From assembly GCA_030655075.1 (NCBI GenBank), contig JAURWE010000066.1, positions 62,001-126,000 of the forward strand: DNA of 64,000 bases, written 5' to 3'. Each line of letters begins with the position of its first letter. The stretch's first letter is position 1. The notes under the pieces were generated by a model that was not told the origin of the DNA, made no database searches, and worked only from the letters and a program-made list of their open reading frames with translations. Shown here piece after piece: positions 1-8,233 of this stretch. The position numbers and the translations under genes are program-made. This DNA is from Pararhizobium sp. (GTDB taxonomy: Bacteria; Pseudomonadota; Alphaproteobacteria; Rhizobiales; Rhizobiaceae).

Positions 1-264
1 GATCCGGCCGCCATTGCCGCGATGACCGCCAAGGTGCCGCAGAACATGGCCGAGACCTTTGCGCTGATCGTGCGCGAATATTTTCTCGGCCCTTGGGTCA
101 TGGGCGAGGCCTATTCGATCGCCGATGCCTATCTCTTCACCATCGGGCTCTGGCTCGAAGGCGACGGGGTCGATCCCATCCGCTTCCCCAAAATCCTCGC
201 CCACCGCCAGCGCATGAGCGAACGTCCGGCCGTGGCGCGGGCTATGGCTGTCGAGAACAGTTGA
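1..264 (+). CDS. Glutathione S-transferase, C-terminal part (5' truncated by window)
   Basis: The reading frame is open from the first base, so the gene begins upstream of the window. The visible 87 residues match the all-helical C-terminal domain of cytosolic glutathione S-transferases: a stretch with G-E-x-Y-S-I-A-D-A-Y (about residues 36-46) is the family's N-capping/hydrophobic staple region, followed by the usual 'RFPKILAHRQRMSERPAV' ending. The thiol-binding N-terminal thioredoxin-like domain lies outside the window. The family conjugates or reduces electrophiles with glutathione in the cytoplasm; the substrate cannot be told from this part. The end is followed 54 bp later by selO, which could be co-transcribed. 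Confidence 0.85.
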   Translation, partial: DPAAIAAMTAKVPQNMAETFALIVREYFLGPWVMGEAYSIADAYLFTIGLWLEGDGVDPIRFPKILAHRQRMSERPAVARAMAVENS

Positions 265-318
265 ATTCGAGCCGGTGAGGGACCAGATAAAGACCTGCGC
301 CAAGGAGACGACATCGAT

Positions 319-1827
319 ATGAGCACGAGCCAATCAGCACCCGTTTCCGCCCGCCCGCTTTTTGCCTTCGACAACAGCTATAGCCGGCTGCCGGAAGGCT
401 TTTATGCCGAGGTCGAGCCGACGCCGGTGGCCAATCCGCGCCTGATCGCCTTCAACCGTGCATTGGCCGGCGAGCTTGGGTTGAATGCTGACGCGCTCGA
501 ATCCGATGCCGGCGCCGCGATCTTTTCCGGCAACAGCCTGCCGCCGCTCGCCATGCCCATCGCCATGGCCTATGCCGCCCATCAGTTCGGCGGTTTCGTG
601 CCGCAGCTCGGCGATGGACGGGCGATCCTTCTGGGCGAAGTCATCGATACGAACGGCAAGCGCCGCGACATCCAGCTGAAGGGTGCGGGCCCGACGCCCT
701 ATTCGCGCCGGGGCGACGGCCGCGCCGCCCTCGGTCCGGTGCTGCGCGAATATGTGGTCAGCGAGGCCATGCATGCGCTCGGCCTGCCGACGACGCGGGC
801 GCTGGCGGCCGTCACCACCGGCCAGCCGGTCTTTCGCGAAACGGCACTTCCCGGTGGCGTTCTCACCCGCGTCGCCGCCAGCCATGTGCGCATCGGCACA
901 TTTCAGTTCTTTGCTGCCCGCGGCGATCACGCCGGTCTGCGCCGGCTTGCCCAGCATGTGATCGAGCGCCACTATCCGGATTTGGCCGGGGCCGAAAACC
1001 CGATCCTGGCGCTGCTCCATGCGGTCATCGAGCGCCAGGCGGCACTGGTCGCCCGCTGGATGCAGATCGGCTTCATCCACGGCGTGATGAACACCGACAA
1101 TATGACCGTCTCTGGCGAGACCATCGATTACGGTCCCTGCGCCTTCATGGACACCTACGATCCGGCGACTGTCTATAGCGCCATCGATCGTGGCGGCCGT
1201 TATGCCTACCAGAACCAGCCGGGCATCGCCCAGTGGAACCTGGCGCGCCTTGTCGAAGCCCTGCTGCCGGTTCTGCACGAGGTGCCGGACACGGCCATGA
1301 CGCTGGCCAATGACGCCATCGCCGGCTTCGGCCACCAGTTCCACAGCCGCTGGCTGAAAGGCATGGGCGAAAAGATCGGCCTTTGCGAGGTGGAAGCCGA
1401 CGATTTGGTGCTGATCCAGGGCCTGCTGACGCTGATGCAGGCCGGCAATGCCGATTTCACCCTGACCTTCCGGCACCTGGCCGATGCGGCCGGCGACCAG
1501 ACGACGGACGCGGCGCTCCAAAGCCTGTTCGAAAACCCTGATGATCTCGCCCCCTGGCTCGCCCAGTGGCGCGACCGCCTGGCCCGCGATCCACAGACGC
1601 CGGACCACCGCGCCGCCGCCATGCGCAGCATCAACCCGGCCATCATTCCCCGCAACCACCGCATCGAACAGATGATCGTTGCCGCCGTCGAACGGGACGA
1701 TTTTTCGCTGTTTCATGAATTGAACGCGGTGCTGGCGAGGCCTTATGAGGATCATCAGGCGTTTGCGGATTATGCGCTGCCGCCGAAGGCGGGCGAAGAG
1801 GTGCTGCAGACGTTTTGCGGGACGTGA
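319..1827 (+). CDS. selO: Protein adenylyltransferase SelO (YdiU/UPF0061 family)
   Basis: 502 residues, normal length for the SelO pseudokinase family, which transfers AMP from ATP to Ser/Thr/Tyr of proteins in redox stress responses. Visible family signatures are the N-terminal 'FDNSYSRLPEGFY', the nucleotide-loop 'YSRRGDGRAALGPVLREY' around residue 131, and 'HGVMNTDNM' near residue 254, which carries the metal-binding Asn/Asp. The C terminus ends F-C-G-T, as in many bacterial members that lack the selenocysteine of eukaryotic homologues. The ATG at 319 is preceded by an AAGGAGA-type ribosome site. Targets in this organism are unknown; the assignment to the family is firm. Confidence 0.95.
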   Translation: MSTSQSAPVSARPLFAFDNSYSRLPEGFYAEVEPTPVANPRLIAFNRALAGELGLNADALESDAGAAIFSGNSLPPLAMPIAMAYAAHQFGGFVPQLGDGRAILLGEVIDTNGKRRDIQLKGAGPTPYSRRGDGRAALGPVLREYVVSEAMHALGLPTTRALAAVTTGQPVFRETALPGGVLTRVAASHVRIGTFQFFAARGDHAGLRRLAQHVIERHYPDLAGAENPILALLHAVIERQAALVARWMQIGFIHGVMNTDNMTVSGETIDYGPCAFMDTYDPATVYSAIDRGGRYAYQNQPGIAQWNLARLVEALLPVLHEVPDTAMTLANDAIAGFGHQFHSRWLKGMGEKIGLCEVEADDLVLIQGLLTLMQAGNADFTLTFRHLADAAGDQTTDAALQSLFENPDDLAPWLAQWRDRLARDPQTPDHRAAAMRSINPAIIPRNHRIEQMIVAAVERDDFSLFHELNAVLARPYEDHQAFADYALPPKAGEEVLQTFCGT

Positions 1828-1837
1828 GGGTGGCATC

Positions 1838-1970
1838 TCCCTCTTCTCCCCAGCGGGGAGAAGGTGGCGCGCAGCGCCGGATGAGGGGGCGGCGATGTCA
1901 GAATGTGCCGATAGACCCCCTCATCGCCTCGTTTCACTCGGCACTTCTCCCCGCTGGGGAGAAGAGGGAG
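1838..1970. repeat. MITE-like intergenic inverted repeat (unit A)
   Basis: Two arms read towards each other: a CTCTTCTCCCCAGCGGGGAG-type arm at about 1841-1862 and its complement at about 1945-1966. The interior also has GATGAGGGGG facing CCCCCTCATC. It fills most of the gap between selO and the next gene and has no coding potential. Related units occur in other gaps of the window. Confidence 0.7.
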
Positions 1971-2034
1971 CGAGCCGCACGTTCTCGCCTAATCTCTTGG
2001 ATTTGATTGACTATAATAAGGCATGCCACACATT

Positions 2035-2253
2035 CTAGGCAGCCTTAGTCGCCATCCCCAACCCTCCAGAACCCTCGCCACACACCACCCGCACCACGCC
2101 CTCGACCGGCCGCTCGCGCAGCGCCGGCACCATTGGCAGGTCGCCGAGGTCGCGCTGGTCCATGGCTGCAAAGGCCGGATGGCTGAGCGGGTCTGTTTCC
2201 CAACCGGGGCGGCTGTCTGCCGGTTGCACGAGGCTCAAGAAAAACTTCATCAT
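2035..2253 (-). CDS. Small hypothetical protein divergent from a LysR regulator
   Basis: A 72-residue frame starting M-M-K-F-F-L-S-L-V-Q-P-A-D-S-R-P-G-W. I do not recognise a domain. The start is chosen because AGAGGA lies 6-8 nt upstream on the minus strand; a longer frame to 2310 would run through the putative LysR operator at 2301-2322 and is less likely. The gene is divergent from the LysR gene at 2346, the classic arrangement of a LysR regulator and its target, which is the main reason to believe it is expressed. The product is glycine-rich towards the C terminus and shows no membrane segment. Function unknown. Confidence 0.5.
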   Translation of the reverse strand: MMKFFLSLVQPADSRPGWETDPLSHPAFAAMDQRDLGDLPMVPALRERPVEGVVRVVCGEGSGGLGMATKAA

Positions 2254-2300
2254 CACCGTATCCTCTCGTTGATACGGCCTCAGAATCCGCTTTTGCGCTG

Positions 2301-2322
2301 TGATATTCAATTGAGAATATCA
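2301..2322. promoter_or_regulatory. Candidate LysR operator, perfect 8-6-8 inverted repeat
   Basis: TGATATTC, six bases, GAATATCA. It lies 24 bp before the LysR start and 48 bp before the divergent small ORF. The ATTC-N6-GAAT core fits the T-N11-A form of LysR-type sites, so it probably serves both genes. Confidence 0.65.
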
Positions 2323-2345
2323 AAGGCGTGATATAGGTTTTCTAT

Positions 2346-3242
2346 ATGAAGAACCTCAACCTCGTTCATCTCAACGGCTTGCGCGCGCTTGAGGCCGCCG
2401 GCCGTCTCGGTTCGCTGCAGGCGGCCGCCGAGGAGCTCGGCGTGTCGCCCGGCGCCATCAGCCAGCAGATCATCAAGGCCGAGCGGCAGCTTGGCCGCAC
2501 CGTGTTTGATCGCACGCCGAAAGGTCTGGTGCCGACAGAGCCGGGCAGGGCGCTGCTCACCCGCCTGCGCCACGGGTTCGAGGAACTGTCGCAGGCCGTG
2601 TCGCTGGCCCAGCGCCGCGACGATCATGTTCTGACGATCTCAGTGGCGCCGGTCTTCGCCGCCCGCTGGCTGGTGCACCGGCTCGACCGTTTTGCAGCGC
2701 TTCATCCCGATATCCGCCTGCGCATCGAGGCGACCATGCGGCTGATCCATCCCGATAGCGGCGATGTCGATCTCGGCATTCGTGTCGGCAGCGGCGACTG
2801 GCCGGATGTGAGGGCCGAGCTCTTGCTGGAGCAGGAGATCTTTCCCGTCTGCACCCCGGCCTTGGCGGCGGGCATGAAGGAGCCGGCCGACCTGCTCAAA
2901 TACCCGGCCGTCATCGACGGTCACGCCATGTTTTCCTGGGACTGCTGGCTGAAGCCCGCAGGCCTCTCCGGTGCAAATATCCAGACCGGCCACGTCATCA
3001 ACGACGCTTCGCTCTGCCTCGATGCGGCCATTGCCGGGCAGGGTGTCATGCTCGCCTGGCAGACACTGGCGGTCTATGCGCTGAAGGCGGGCAGCCTGGT
3101 GCGCCCGTTCCCGCTCAAGGCAAAAACCGGCTTCGGCCACTATTTCATCACCTCGCCAAGCCAGCGCGAGCCGCGCAAGGTCACCGCCTTCAAGGCCTGG
3201 GTGCGGGCGGAAATTGCCGAAAGCATGACCTTTTTCGACTGA
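2346..3242 (+). CDS. LysR-family transcriptional regulator (GcvA/AmpR-like)
   Basis: 298 residues, typical LysR length. Residues about 8-66 form the winged helix-turn-helix ('LGSLQAAAEELGVSPGAIS' then 'FDRTPKGLVPTEPGRAL'), and residues about 92-295 form the periplasmic-binding-like effector domain. The sequence 'LNGLRALEAAGRLGSLQAAA' is characteristic of the GcvA/AmpR subgroup. It is transcribed away from a small ORF with a perfect inverted repeat between them, so it probably controls itself and that ORF. The effector is not evident. The ATG at 2346 is the first in frame after the operator. Confidence 0.92.
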   Translation: MKNLNLVHLNGLRALEAAGRLGSLQAAAEELGVSPGAISQQIIKAERQLGRTVFDRTPKGLVPTEPGRALLTRLRHGFEELSQAVSLAQRRDDHVLTISVAPVFAARWLVHRLDRFAALHPDIRLRIEATMRLIHPDSGDVDLGIRVGSGDWPDVRAELLLEQEIFPVCTPALAAGMKEPADLLKYPAVIDGHAMFSWDCWLKPAGLSGANIQTGHVINDASLCLDAAIAGQGVMLAWQTLAVYALKAGSLVRPFPLKAKTGFGHYFITSPSQREPRKVTAFKAWVRAEIAESMTFFD

Positions 3243-3292
3243 TGCATCTCTCCCCACAGTGAGCGCGGACAAAGACATGCATGAGACAAAGA

Positions 3293-4507
3293 TCAACTTT
3301 TCTGGGCCAGCCACGCCTCGATGCCCGCCGCCGCCGCCCGGCCGGTGGCAAGGCAGGCGGTGATGAGATAGCCGCCGGTCGGTGCCTCCCAGTCGATCAT
3401 TTCGCCCGCCACGAATGTGCCAGGCAGCGCCGTCAGCATATAGGTTTCGTCGATCGCATCCCAACCTATGCCGCCAGCCGACGAGATTGCCTCGGCAATC
3501 GGCCGCGGCCGCAGAAGTGTCAGCGGCAGCGCCTTGATCAGGCTGGCCAGATCGTCAGGGCTGATATTGTTCGCATTCGATACCACCTCGCGGATCAGCG
3601 CCGCCTTGACGCCATCGAGACCGGCGCCCTTGCGCAGCCGGTTGGACAGGCTGGCCTTTGCGCCCTGCTTGCCGAGATCGCTGGCCAGCCGAGCCGCCGT
3701 GCGGCCCGGGGCGAGGTCGAGCGTCAGCACGGCGCTGCCGTCTGCCGCGATCCGGTCGCGAAGGGCGGCCGCATGGGCATAGACGAGGCTGCCCTCGATG
3801 CCCGTTCCTGTGATGACGAACTCGCCCGGCACCGTGCCCGCATCCGACGCTGCGCTCACGGATTTCACCGCAGCCCCGGCAAAGCGCGCCCTGAAAATAT
3901 CGCTCCAGTCGAGATCGAAGCCGCAATTGGCCGGACGGAAATCGGAGATCCCTACGCCCTTTTCCGCGAGCGCCGGAACCCAGGCGGCGTCCGACCCGAG
4001 ACGTGGCCAGCTGGCACCACCGAGCGCCAGAAGCAAAGCGTCGCAGGTCACGGTCTTGTCGCCTTCCGGCGTCGAAAAGGTCAGGCCATCCCCGGAAAAA
4101 CCGGTCCAGCGACAACGGGTGAGGATGGAAACGCCACGCTCCTCCAGCCGCCGGCGCCAGGCGCGCAGCAGCGGCGATGCCTTCATCGCGGTCGGGAACA
4201 CCCGCCCCGAGGAGCCGGTAAAGGTCTCGATGCCGAGCCCACCCGCCCAGTCGCGGATGTTTTTGGGCGTCAGTTCCTCGAGCGCCGGACGCAGGCGCGC
4301 GGAGGCCGCACCGAACCGCCCGGCAAAAGCCGAAAAATCCTCTGCATGCGTGATGTTGAGCCCAGATTTCCCCGCCAGCAGAAACTTCCGCCCCGGCGTC
4401 GGCATCGCATCATAGACGGTGATGCTGTGCCCCGACAGCGACAAGGCTTCCGCCGCCGCCAGCCCCGCCGGTCCGCCACCGATGATGGCAATGTCTTTGT
4501 GGGTCAT
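3293..4507 (-). CDS. FAD-dependent NAD(P)-type oxidoreductase, BaiN/TIGR03862-like flavoprotein
   Basis: 404 residues. The N terminus has a dinucleotide-binding motif 'IIGGGPAGLAAAEAL' (residues 8-22), followed by the family mark 'GRKFLLAGKSGLNITHAED' near residue 39. A second FAD-contacting segment, 'TGGYLITACLATGRAAAAG', lies near the C terminus. These are features of the HI0933/BaiN-like flavoproteins, and the length and ending fit the TIGR03862 branch. The physiological substrate of that branch is not established. It is a single gene convergent with the LysR gene (50 bp between stops) and is preceded by a repeat unit. Confidence 0.88.
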   Translation of the reverse strand: MTHKDIAIIGGGPAGLAAAEALSLSGHSITVYDAMPTPGRKFLLAGKSGLNITHAEDFSAFAGRFGAASARLRPALEELTPKNIRDWAGGLGIETFTGSSGRVFPTAMKASPLLRAWRRRLEERGVSILTRCRWTGFSGDGLTFSTPEGDKTVTCDALLLALGGASWPRLGSDAAWVPALAEKGVGISDFRPANCGFDLDWSDIFRARFAGAAVKSVSAASDAGTVPGEFVITGTGIEGSLVYAHAAALRDRIAADGSAVLTLDLAPGRTAARLASDLGKQGAKASLSNRLRKGAGLDGVKAALIREVVSNANNISPDDLASLIKALPLTLLRPRPIAEAISSAGGIGWDAIDETYMLTALPGTFVAGEMIDWEAPTGGYLITACLATGRAAAAGIEAWLAQKS

Positions 4508-4597
4508 GCTGGGGTCCGATGCTGCTCTGGGGTCGATCCCGTCATGCCGCTTATGTCCGGAACATGCAACAGGTCAGAGTTGGGAGGCTGTGGCCGC

Positions 4598-4746
4598 ACC
4601 CCCTCTGTCAGCTGCGCTGACATCTCCCCCACAAGGGGGGAGATTGGCCGCACCCATTTTGCCCTTCTTGCAGGGTTGGGGCCGGCGAGGGAAAAGAACA
4701 ATCTCCCTCCTTGTGGGGGAGATGTCACGCAGTGACAGAGGGGGGG
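4598..4746. repeat. MITE-like intergenic inverted repeat (unit B)
   Basis: Ends are CCCCCTCTGTCAGCTGCGCTG and the matching arm GTCACGCAGTGACAGAGGGGG. Inside each end is a second palindrome, CTCCCCCACAAGGGGGGAG and CTCCCTCCTTGTGGGGGAG. The centre contains GAAAAGAACAATC, shared in either orientation with units at 23148, 32886 and 35114. It fills the gap between two minus-strand genes. Confidence 0.8.
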
Positions 4747-4804
4747 TAAACCATCCCCGAAACGATAGGCAGTGGAGTGGAGAAACTCCCTCCAAAACCA
4801 AAAC

Positions 4805-5464
4805 CTACCCCACCTCCAACCCTCTCTTCGCCATCATCCCCTTGAAGGCCGGGCGCTCCTGGCATCGTGCCAGCCACGCCCGCACGTTCGGCGCCGCATC
4901 GAACAGCGCCGCCTGCGTCATCGTATAGCGAAACACCTCCGCCAGGTTGAGATCGGCGACGGTGAAGCGGTCGCCGACGACGTGGCCGGTTTTGGCCAGG
5001 TGCGCGTCGAGCACGGCAAAGGCTTTTACTAGGCCCTTGGTGCTCTCGTTTATGGTCTTCTGGCCGTCCACCGTCACCTCGGCCCCGACATCGTAGGTGA
5101 GAATGATCGCCACCGCATCGGGCTCGACCTCGGTGGCCGCCCACAGCGTCCACATGGTCATCAGCCCCTCTTCGCCGGCGTCGCGGCCGGAGAGCGGTCC
5201 GCCGTATTTGCGGGCGAGGTAGAGGTTGATGGCGAGCGATTCGTGCATGACCAGCCCGTCGTCGTCGATAGAGGGGATCAGCCCCATCGGGTTGACGGCA
5301 AGGAAGGCCGGCGATTTGGTGTTGAGCCTTGCGCCATCTGCCAGCGGGTCGGCCAGCATGCGGGCCTGGATGACCGGCACGGAGATGACTTCCAGCCCCA
5401 GCTCGCCGGCCATCCAGTAGTTGCGCGAGGCGCGCGAGCGGTAGACACCGTAGATCGTCAGCAT
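4805..5464 (-). CDS. Glutathione S-transferase family protein
   Basis: 219 residues, full-length GST. The N-terminal thioredoxin-like half begins 'MLTIYGVYRSRASRNYWMAG' with a Ser/Arg-rich active-site turn, followed by 'NPMGLIPSIDDDGLVMHESL', which holds the cis-Pro and the Glu-Ser glutathione-binding pair (about residues 54-73). The C-terminal helical half contains 'VVGDRFTVADLNLAEV' (N-capping box). Cytoplasmic conjugation or reduction of electrophiles with glutathione is expected; the substrate is unknown. A GGAGG-like site precedes the ATG at 5464. It is not the same subfamily as the GSTs at 1 and 34380. Confidence 0.92.
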   Translation of the reverse strand: MLTIYGVYRSRASRNYWMAGELGLEVISVPVIQARMLADPLADGARLNTKSPAFLAVNPMGLIPSIDDDGLVMHESLAINLYLARKYGGPLSGRDAGEEGLMTMWTLWAATEVEPDAVAIILTYDVGAEVTVDGQKTINESTKGLVKAFAVLDAHLAKTGHVVGDRFTVADLNLAEVFRYTMTQAALFDAAPNVRAWLARCQERPAFKGMMAKRGLEVG

Positions 5465-5638
5465 GGGTTTCCTCCAAAATTTTCCTGAGGCCGCAAACTA
5501 AGGATTTGCAGGCAGAAACAACAGCCGCTGGCACTGATGTCTCCGATGAAATCTTTTGATGGGCCGCGATGCGCAATGACGCATTGAGTTTTCTCCGCCA
5601 AACGATTATCCACGAAGATCAGGAACAGGGAACCGGCA

Positions 5639-6034
5639 GTGACAGGACGGACAACCATCGGCAGAATTGCAGTGCGCATGCTCTGTGCGCTGTCGTTGCT
5701 GTTGCTGTCCTTTGCCCATCATCCGCCCATGGCGCTCGCCAAGGCGCCCGATGCCCTGTCGGCCGCCTATGTGCTGCCGGACGGCACATTTGCCGATCTT
5801 TGCGTCTCCGATCAGGCGCTCGACCCTGACGGAAAGACCGTGGCCAAGACCGGCTGCGAAGCCTGCCGCCTGTCAGGCTCGATCCTCTTGCCGCAGCCAT
5901 CAAGCTTTGCTTTTGATGTGCCGCAGACCATCACCCTGCGCATTGCCCTGCCGTTGACGGTCACCGTCATCCGCCCGGTTCTGTCGCCCAATTCCCCGCC
6001 CCGTGGCCCCCCTCTGCTGATTGCGACTGTTTAA
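5639..6034 (+). CDS. Small secreted or membrane protein, DUF2946-like, upstream of PepSY gene
   Basis: 131 residues from a GTG start at 5639, supported by AGGAACAGGG about 9 nt upstream. The N terminus has a signal-like hydrophobic run (residues about 12-34, ending M-A-L-A-K-A), and the middle has a C-x7-C plus G-C-E-A-C motif. Short secreted proteins of this shape, some annotated DUF2946, often sit next to copper or PepSY genes. Here it is followed by a PepSY membrane protein and a PCu(A)C chaperone on the same strand, suggesting a metal-related role. The domain assignment is tentative; the gene call is fairly good. Confidence 0.6.
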   Translation: MTGRTTIGRIAVRMLCALSLLLLSFAHHPPMALAKAPDALSAAYVLPDGTFADLCVSDQALDPDGKTVAKTGCEACRLSGSILLPQPSSFAFDVPQTITLRIALPLTVTVIRPVLSPNSPPRGPPLLIATV

Positions 6035-6128
6035 GCAGGGCGCGCGATTCGCGCGTCCGGGTTACGCAATTCCCGCGTTTCTGCGCGCCGTTTCCGGCGG
6101 CAGGCCGCGCCTTCAGGGGACTATCATC

Positions 6129-7520
6129 ATGTCGATCGCATCCGCGAGCGAACCGGCTGCAACGGTTGATGCCGTCAGCAGCGTCTCGCTTTACCGCGCT
6201 ATCTGGCGCTGGCATTTCTTCGCCGGCCTTCTGGTCATTCCGTTTCTGTTCATCCTGTCGCTCACCGGCGGGCTCTATCTGTTTCGCGACGAGATTGACC
6301 TAACGGCCTTTGCCTATCGCAATGTCGTCGAGCCCGTCGGCACGCAGATGCTGCCCTCGGCTCTTGTCGAAAAGGCGGGCGCCGCACTGCCCGGTATCGC
6401 GGTCACGGCCTACCGTGTGCCCGCCGGGCCGGATCGCGCCGTGCGGCTGACGGCCGATGCGGGAGAGGGGGCGAGCTACGTCTATCTCAACCCCTACACC
6501 GGCGCCGTGCTCGACAAAGTTCTGGTGACGCAGGAGTTCAACAAGGTTGTCGATGACCTGCACAGCCTCGATTATTTCGGCAAGCCGGTCGAGCGCATCA
6601 TGGAAATCGTCGCCGGTTTCGCCATCGTCCTGGTCTTCACCGGCATCTATCTCTGGTGGCCACGCAAGCAGACAGGCGGCGTGCTCTCGGTGCGCGGCAC
6701 CCCGGCACGGCGCGTCTTCTGGCGCGACCTGCACGCCGTCACCGGCCTGTTTTCCGCCGCCCTCATCGTCTTCATGGCCTTCAGCGGCCTGCTCTGGTCG
6801 GGCTACTGGGGCACGACGGTCAACGCCACGCTCACCGCCAACGGCATGGGCTATCCGGCAGAACTCTGGGACAATGTGCCGAAATCGACGCAGGTCACCA
6901 GTGACGTCCTGTCGAAATCCGGCTGGCTGATGGAAAACGCCCCGGTTCCTGCATCAGTGACACCAGCCTCGGTCACATCAGGCCAGCTGGCTTCGCCGAT
7001 CGGCCTCGATAAGGCGGTCGCGGTTGCCGTCGATGCCGGCATGATGCCGGGCTTCGAGGTGGCCATTCCCTCGAGCGAGACCGGCGTCTATACGGCAGCG
7101 CTCTTCCCCGAAAATCTCGACTTCGAGCGCACCATCCACATCGACCAGTATTCCGGCGCGAAACTCGTCGATATTGCCTGGGGCCAGTATCCGGCGCTCG
7201 GCCAGGCGATCGAATGGGGCATCAATGTGCACATGGGGCAGGAATGGGGCCTGTTCAACCAGCTCCTAATGCTGATGACCAGCCTCATGGTGATGCTGTC
7301 CTGCACGGCCGCCATCGTCATGTGGTGGAAGCGCCGCCCGGCCGGACGGCTTGGCGTGCCGCCCATGCCGCCGAAGAAAAGCGTCTATGCCGGGCTCTGG
7401 CTGCTCGCCATCGTCTTCGGCATCGCCTTTCCGCTCACCGGCCTTGCCATCCTCGGCATGATCGCTTTCGACCAGATCATCCTGCGCTTCGTGCCGCCGC
7501 TCGCCCGTGTCTTTTCCTGA
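6129..7520 (+). CDS. PepSY-associated transmembrane protein
   Basis: 463 residues from the ATG at 6129, preceded by CAGGGGAC; an upstream in-frame start at 6021 would overlap the preceding gene. The protein starts 'SLYRAIWRWHFFAGLLVIPF', the standard opening of the PepSY_TM family. It has about four membrane helices: near residues 30-55, about 160-185, about 225-250, and two near the C terminus from about 390. Periplasmic PepSY-like parts lie between them. These proteins are found with siderophore receptors and metal-uptake genes and are thought to act in ferric-siderophore reduction or proton-coupled handling. The copper chaperone gene 41 bp downstream supports a metal role. Confidence 0.85.
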   Translation: MSIASASEPAATVDAVSSVSLYRAIWRWHFFAGLLVIPFLFILSLTGGLYLFRDEIDLTAFAYRNVVEPVGTQMLPSALVEKAGAALPGIAVTAYRVPAGPDRAVRLTADAGEGASYVYLNPYTGAVLDKVLVTQEFNKVVDDLHSLDYFGKPVERIMEIVAGFAIVLVFTGIYLWWPRKQTGGVLSVRGTPARRVFWRDLHAVTGLFSAALIVFMAFSGLLWSGYWGTTVNATLTANGMGYPAELWDNVPKSTQVTSDVLSKSGWLMENAPVPASVTPASVTSGQLASPIGLDKAVAVAVDAGMMPGFEVAIPSSETGVYTAALFPENLDFERTIHIDQYSGAKLVDIAWGQYPALGQAIEWGINVHMGQEWGLFNQLLMLMTSLMVMLSCTAAIVMWWKRRPAGRLGVPPMPPKKSVYAGLWLLAIVFGIAFPLTGLAILGMIAFDQIILRFVPPLARVFS

Positions 7521-7561
7521 TCTTATCCCTTAAAATCCCATCTCAACAAAGGATATCCTCC

Positions 7562-8056
7562 ATGATCCGCACTCTCTCGCTTGCATGCGCCGTCATACTC
7601 TCGCTCGCCGCGACAATGGCCTCGGCCCACGAGTTCAAGCTCGGCGACCTCGAAATCATTCACCCCAATTCCCGTGCCATGCTGCCCGGTGCCAAGGTCG
7701 GCGGCGGCCTTCTGAAGATCATCAACTATGGCACGGGCGACGACCGCCTCGTCGCCATCACCTCGCCGGTCTCAGACGATGTTCAACTGCATGAGATGTC
7801 GATGGAAAACGACGTCATGAAGATGCGCAAGCTCGACGGCGGCATCGCCATCCCGGCCGGTCAAACCGTCGAGCTGACCTCGTCCGGCCTGCACGTCATG
7901 TTCATGGCCGTCAAGGAGCCCTTCAAGGACGGCGACCACATCCCGGCGACGCTGACCTTTGAGAAGGCCGGCACCATTGATGTTGAATTCAACGTCGGCC
8001 CGGCCGATGCCAAGGCGAAGGTGGAAGCTGATCCGCATGCGGGGCATAAGATGTAA
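7562..8056 (+). CDS. Periplasmic copper chaperone PCu(A)C
   Basis: 164 residues. A Sec signal peptide (residues 1-21, ending A-S-A) is followed by the cupredoxin-like PCuAC domain. The copper(I) ligands of the family are visible in the H-x-M...M and H-x-M arrangement: 'LHEMSMENDVMKM' near residue 78 and 'GLHVMFM' near residue 110. A short His/Met tail (H-A-G-H-K-M) could add a copper site. The family delivers copper to cytochrome c oxidase or to other periplasmic proteins. It follows the PepSY gene closely and probably shares its transcript. The start is set by the signal peptide. Confidence 0.93.
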   Translation: MIRTLSLACAVILSLAATMASAHEFKLGDLEIIHPNSRAMLPGAKVGGGLLKIINYGTGDDRLVAITSPVSDDVQLHEMSMENDVMKMRKLDGGIAIPAGQTVELTSSGLHVMFMAVKEPFKDGDHIPATLTFEKAGTIDVEFNVGPADAKAKVEADPHAGHKM

Positions 8057-8085
8057 AAATTTGGGTGGACGGCGTCCGGGGTGGG

Positions 8086-8208
8086 CCTCTCTCTGTCACT
8101 GCGTGACATCTCCGAGGGGGAAGATTATCTTTTCCTTGTTGACTCAAAAGCTTGCGGCTGATCTCCCCCCTTGAGGGGGAGATGTAGGCGTCGCCGACAG
8201 AAGGGGGT
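8086..8208. repeat. MITE-like intergenic inverted repeat (unit C)
   Basis: Begins CTCTCTGTCACTGCGTGACATC and ends GGCGTCGCCGACAGAAGGGGG. The centre has CTTTTCCTTG, CTCAAAAGCTTGCGGCTGATC and the palindrome CCCCCTTGAGGGGG. It lies between convergent genes (PCu(A)C and the beta-helix protein) and is close to the unit at 32886. Confidence 0.8.
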
Positions 8209-8233
8209 GAAACCTCCGCAAACGCAAAATTCG

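Noticed and set aside
334..1836. A 500-codon open frame antisense to selO
   Set aside because: It mirrors the selO gene codon for codon, has no recognisable domain and is a product of the GC-rich third-position bias.
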